From Toxonevra muliebris (lineage: Eukaryota; Arthropoda; Insecta; Diptera; Pallopteridae): DNA of 64,000 nucleotides. Position 1 is the stretch's first letter, and each line of letters begins with the position of its first letter. The stretch lies in assembly GCA_963691655.1 (NCBI GenBank), contig OY829329.1:10306708-10370707 (forward strand), written 5' to 3'. The notes beneath the pieces are model-generated. The model did no database searches. It was not told the origin of the DNA and saw only the letters and a program-made list of their open reading frames with translations. Positions 60,705-64,000 of this stretch are shown one piece after another. The translations under genes and the position numbers were made by a program.

Positions 60705-61256
60705 GCGAAACATTGTTTGCCGTCTGAATCTAGTCTCAAAAACTTATAAATGGAACATTTTTTTTAAATAAGTTTTCCAAAAATGTGTTTAGATAGTTAT
60801 ATGTACATACAATATATTCATATATTTATTATTGATTCTAAGGCTCCGAAGAGAATTAAATGACTTTGAAGGATTTTTTCTTTCGGAACTTCGTTGTGCC
60901 GACTTTGTGCTCGACTTTTCCACAGGCTGTCTAGTTTTCCCCTATATACAGAAAAGGAGTTCCAGATGTTGTCGGTGTGTCGTTGTATATTCTATGCATA
61001 GAAGGTTGCGAACTAAACCCTAACTTCTCCTGTGAATCTGTTCTTAACCATTCACTTTTCAAATCAAAATCTCAGTTTCAGTATTATAAAAGATAGTAAA
61101 AATAATCTACTAATCTTATAAAGCGAAAATAAAGTCTTTGAAAATATAAATAGAACTTTGAAACTTGATAAATTCCTTTTTTCATAATATACAGTAAATA
61201 TTTTTTTTTTTTTATAAATGAAATAAATAATAAATTTCTATTTTCTTTTCTTTCAG
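60705..61256. other. Non-coding; candidate intron 3' end
   Basis: A/T-rich sequence ending in a pyrimidine-rich tract and CAG (61236-61256), a good splice acceptor for the 37-bp candidate exon that follows. Confidence 0.4.
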
Positions 61257-61293
61257 TTATGCGTAAAGTTTGCAGCTGTATTCAAATTGAAAT
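61257..61293 (+). CDS. Candidate 37-nt micro-exon
   Basis: The segment lies between TTCTTTTCTTTCAG (acceptor, AG at 61255-61256) and GTAAGT (donor at 61294), both close to consensus. Two of its three frames are open: LCVKFAAVFKLK (frame 1) and MRKVCSCIQIE starting from ATG at 61259 (frame 3). I do not recognise the protein. The length (12 codons plus one base) changes phase. It could be a coding micro-exon or a leader exon with a start codon. Evidence is from splice signals only, so chance remains possible. Confidence 0.33.
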
Positions 61294-63925
61294 GTAAGTC
61301 TTAAATAATCTTCTCTTCATTAGTTTTCAACTTTTCAGTATGTCGGTCTGTCTGTCAATACATTTGTAAAGTCACTCAATCATATTCATATTTCATCAAT
61401 GGCTGTGATGATTTAATATTTTCAGTAGATTGAAAAGGATCTGTCATTCAAATTGAAACAGAGAAAATAAAGGAAAAAGTTTTCCTTATTGAAAATGACA
61501 TTTAACCCAAAACAAAAGTAAAACTTTTCATGCATATCTATCCACATACAATATCAAATAACTCATTCAGTCATTCAATCATTCATTTACTCATTCATCT
61601 ATTCAATTCAGAGTAAAATAAGTAGAACACAGTGATAAAAGTGATGCTGACAGAAGGAGTTTCATATTACATAAGAGCACATAGATTAAAACAATTAAAG
61701 ACAAAATAAAATATTAGCCACGTGCTGAACAGAAATATATTAGAATTTATTAGATAAAGTCAATCATTTTACGCCTGAGTGTATGCTAATGTTTTTTTTT
61801 TATTATTATTTCACAAAGTATATTTCATTTTATGATTTATATGGAAACATTTCAAAACATAATAAAAAAATCAACGTAAAATATTACAGAAATATACCTA
61901 AAAGATAAACAAAGAACAACAACAAGGAAGGAGAAAAAATAAACCTTCACTCATATGCGCCTAAAATTATGCGAAACATAACACTGCCAATCAATCTTAT
62001 AAACATTTTACTTAAATTGTAACAACAAAATACATACATACATAGGTATAAATAAAAGTAAAACCGAAAAAAAATAAATAAATAAAAAAAACCAACAAAA
62101 ATGAATGACATTTTGATGTCGCATAAAAAAGCATTTCAATAGATTGCGACCTCATTCACCTGCTGCGCTACTCTTTTCCGCACAAATACCAATTTTTTAC
62201 TTCCATCAAATGTAATTTAATTTATCCCTCTAGCTTTTCTTTCACCAAATTTTTCGGTTGCCTGCTTTTCCATTCATCAACCTCCCTATTTCACCTACCT
62301 TTAGCAAACATTTATTTATTTTATTTTTTCATTTAACGAAATCTCGAAAATATGCAGTGTATTTAATCTATAAACTCCAACAGTAGCGAAAATGCGCCAA
62401 AAAGCATGCTATGAAATTTGGCAATTTCCTACAACAACCTTGTCTTTTACATTTACTGAAAGTATCCTTAAATATTTGTTGAATTTATGTATATGTTTGT
62501 TTGAGTGTGTGTGGGTAAATGTGTGTTTGAGCAGATGTGTTTGTGTGGGTAAATGTGAGTTTGAGCAGGTGTATGTGTGTGTTTCTGCAGGTGCATGTGT
62601 TTGTAATTCAAATAAATTCACCTGTTGACGTGAAAGCAAAATGTTTTTATTTTTTCACTAGATAAATGCGTGTGTTGCTTCAAAACATATTGAAAAATGG
62701 TGTATGTTTTTTGGCGTTTAAGCATCATTAAACAAAATAAACGAATATGTTTAGTAACAATTTTTGGTTAAAGAAAAAATGCCAAACCACATTTTCGAAT
62801 TTGCGAGCAAGTTAAATACCACATCACATTGTAGTGAGTTAAATACACTACAAGCAACAACTTGAAAAAGATCCCAGTTTAATGTGTGAAGGCATTTCAT
62901 TATGTATTGCGTAAGCATACTTTTAGGTGCTGATAAATAATAAGCGTGTGTTTGGAATATAATGACAAGCAATGTACTATGCATGATAATAAGTTTTTTC
63001 GTTTGTGAAACCATTTCATGATTAAAATGTCATCGATATAAATATTTTTGCTTCGAGTGCTTTTTGTGCTGTGGGCGTTGTGAATGTATGGAATTTACTT
63101 CGTGTGTGATAGCATAAAAATATGCTATGATTTTATTAAAGTTTTTTTTTTTTCTTTTTTTTTTTTGTGCTGACATCCAAGCCTATCAGCAATGTAATAT
63201 TCGCTGATGTTAAAATTAATTTATTTAAAAAACTATTTTGTTCTTTTTCGGGTGGATGATAAGATAATATTTGTTGGGAAAATATTAAAAAGTTATGCGT
63301 TGAATAAATTTTTTATGCTAGTGAGTATGGATTGCATATGTGTATGGGCGTATATTGGTAAAGTAAATTTTAAATATTTTTTTATCATACATCAGCAATT
63401 TTTAAATGAAATTAATTAATAATTTAATACTGATTTATAGTTACATAAATATTTGCAAAGTATGAAATATAAATGTGTATGTAGAAAATAGGACCACGTC
63501 TCGTGAATTCATTTCATTATAAAGTGCAATTAGATCATTGATAGTGTATGCGTGAGTTTGCCACACTGAGAGTATACATAGATATAAATCAGTCATTTTC
63601 AAAACACTGCCCCACGCGGGCAAATGCGTGAGAGATCTCATCAATTAGCGCTGAGAGTTCAAGTAAGGCCTGTCTCGGATGGTGCGTGAAAAACCAAGTA
63701 TGTTAGGTGAGCACGCAGCGATGTAATTCGTATGAATGCTTAGCGACAACTAAAATGTAACTGTAAGAGATCAAATTAGTTCTGTTTTGGAACACGCAAA
63801 ATAAATTTATTTTGCGTGGGCATATTTACGTTCAGCATTTGCCCGCGGCCAGTGTTTTGGAAATGGCTGAATTAGATACATCTAAAAAATGGGCACAGCC
63901 ATATGAAATATTTCCTATAAATATA
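61294..63925. other. Non-coding stretch (candidate intron)
   Basis: A/T-rich, with GTTTGAG/GTGTGTGGGTAAATG units in two to three imperfect copies at 62500-62600, T runs at 63143-63166, and TACATA motifs near 62030. The inverted pair GCGTGAGAG.../CGCG near 63600-63640 is weak. No gene supported. Confidence 0.55.
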
Positions 63926-63926
63926 T

Positions 63927-64000
63927 ACCGTACCCCTCGATTAACGCGACTAATAAAAGCCGGTCCTATTTAGATAACCGAGGTTGAAAATCGAAAATTC
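63927..64000. mobile_element. Possible pogo/Tigger-like left end at window edge
   Basis: TACCGTACCCCTCGATTAAC begins near 63927 and is followed by ATAACCGAGG near 63975. The CCCCTCGATTAAC phrase resembles the terminal motif of the pogo-like ends at 11490 and 34629. The rest lies outside the window. Confidence 0.3.

Noticed and set aside
1..64000. CRISPR array, bacterial operons or rRNA genes
   Set aside because: No regular repeat-spacer pattern, no dense coding and no rRNA-like conserved segments; the window is eukaryotic.

Overview
The window looks like non-coding DNA of a higher dipteran, most plausibly a tephritid-like or related fly. It is strongly A+T-rich. It has long homopolymer runs, many TATGTA/TACATA motifs, and a dense load of insect-type transposons (maT-type Tc1/mariner, hAT-like, piggyBac-like and pogo-like short elements, plus decayed Jockey/R1-type LINEs). 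No complete cellular protein-coding gene is visible. Almost every open frame of 60-100 codons is a chance frame in A/T-rich sequence or lies inside a repeat. The species assignment is inference from composition and transposon types.

Layout. 1-4.6 kb: non-coding, with a 119-bp tandem duplication and a region that could hold a start site and 5' UTR exon ending at a good splice donor (4531). 4.8-7.7 kb: piggyBac-like MITE, a LINE 3' remnant and another repeat-like block. 9.3-13.1 kb: pogo-like ends, a degenerate tandem array, a LINE remnant, and two foldback-type repeats. 14.8-16.7 kb: antisense LINE reverse transcriptase remnant, then a hAT-like MITE with a piggyBac-like MITE nested in it. 18.2-19.7 kb: long-TIR element. 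20.2-25.3 kb: two kilobase blocks of a degenerate 12-bp repeat in opposite orientation, the second framed by piggyBac-like ends. 26.6-33.4 kb: a series of MITEs and a hAT-like element. 34.6-35.8 kb: pogo-like element filled by a tandem array. 36.6-37.3 kb: LINE RNase H remnant. 39.0-40.3 kb: maT copy 1. 41.7-43.0 kb: 69-bp tandem array and an R1-like LINE remnant. 46.4-47.3 kb: second hAT-like copy. 48.8-50.8 kb: triple nest (LINE, interrupted by a hAT-like MITE, interrupted by maT copy 2). 54.1-59.3 kb: a second pair of oppositely oriented 12-bp-repeat blocks with a LINE tail inside. 61.26 kb: a 37-bp segment with good acceptor and donor signals, the best candidate for a cellular exon.

A reasonable reading is that most of the window is one very large, repeat-filled intron or intergenic region. 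If the candidate 5' exon (ending 4530) and the micro-exon (61257-61293) belong to one + strand gene, the intron between them is about 56.7 kb. That link is inference only.

Most notable: (1) multi-block, both-strand arrays of a 12-bp repeat around GGTCTGAATTTT, one block delimited by TTAA plus piggyBac-like inverted ends; (2) the three-level nested insertion at 48.8-50.8 kb, where the removed pieces leave matching target-site duplications; (3) two maT (DD37D) copies differing by about 19 substitutions, each disabled by different small indels.
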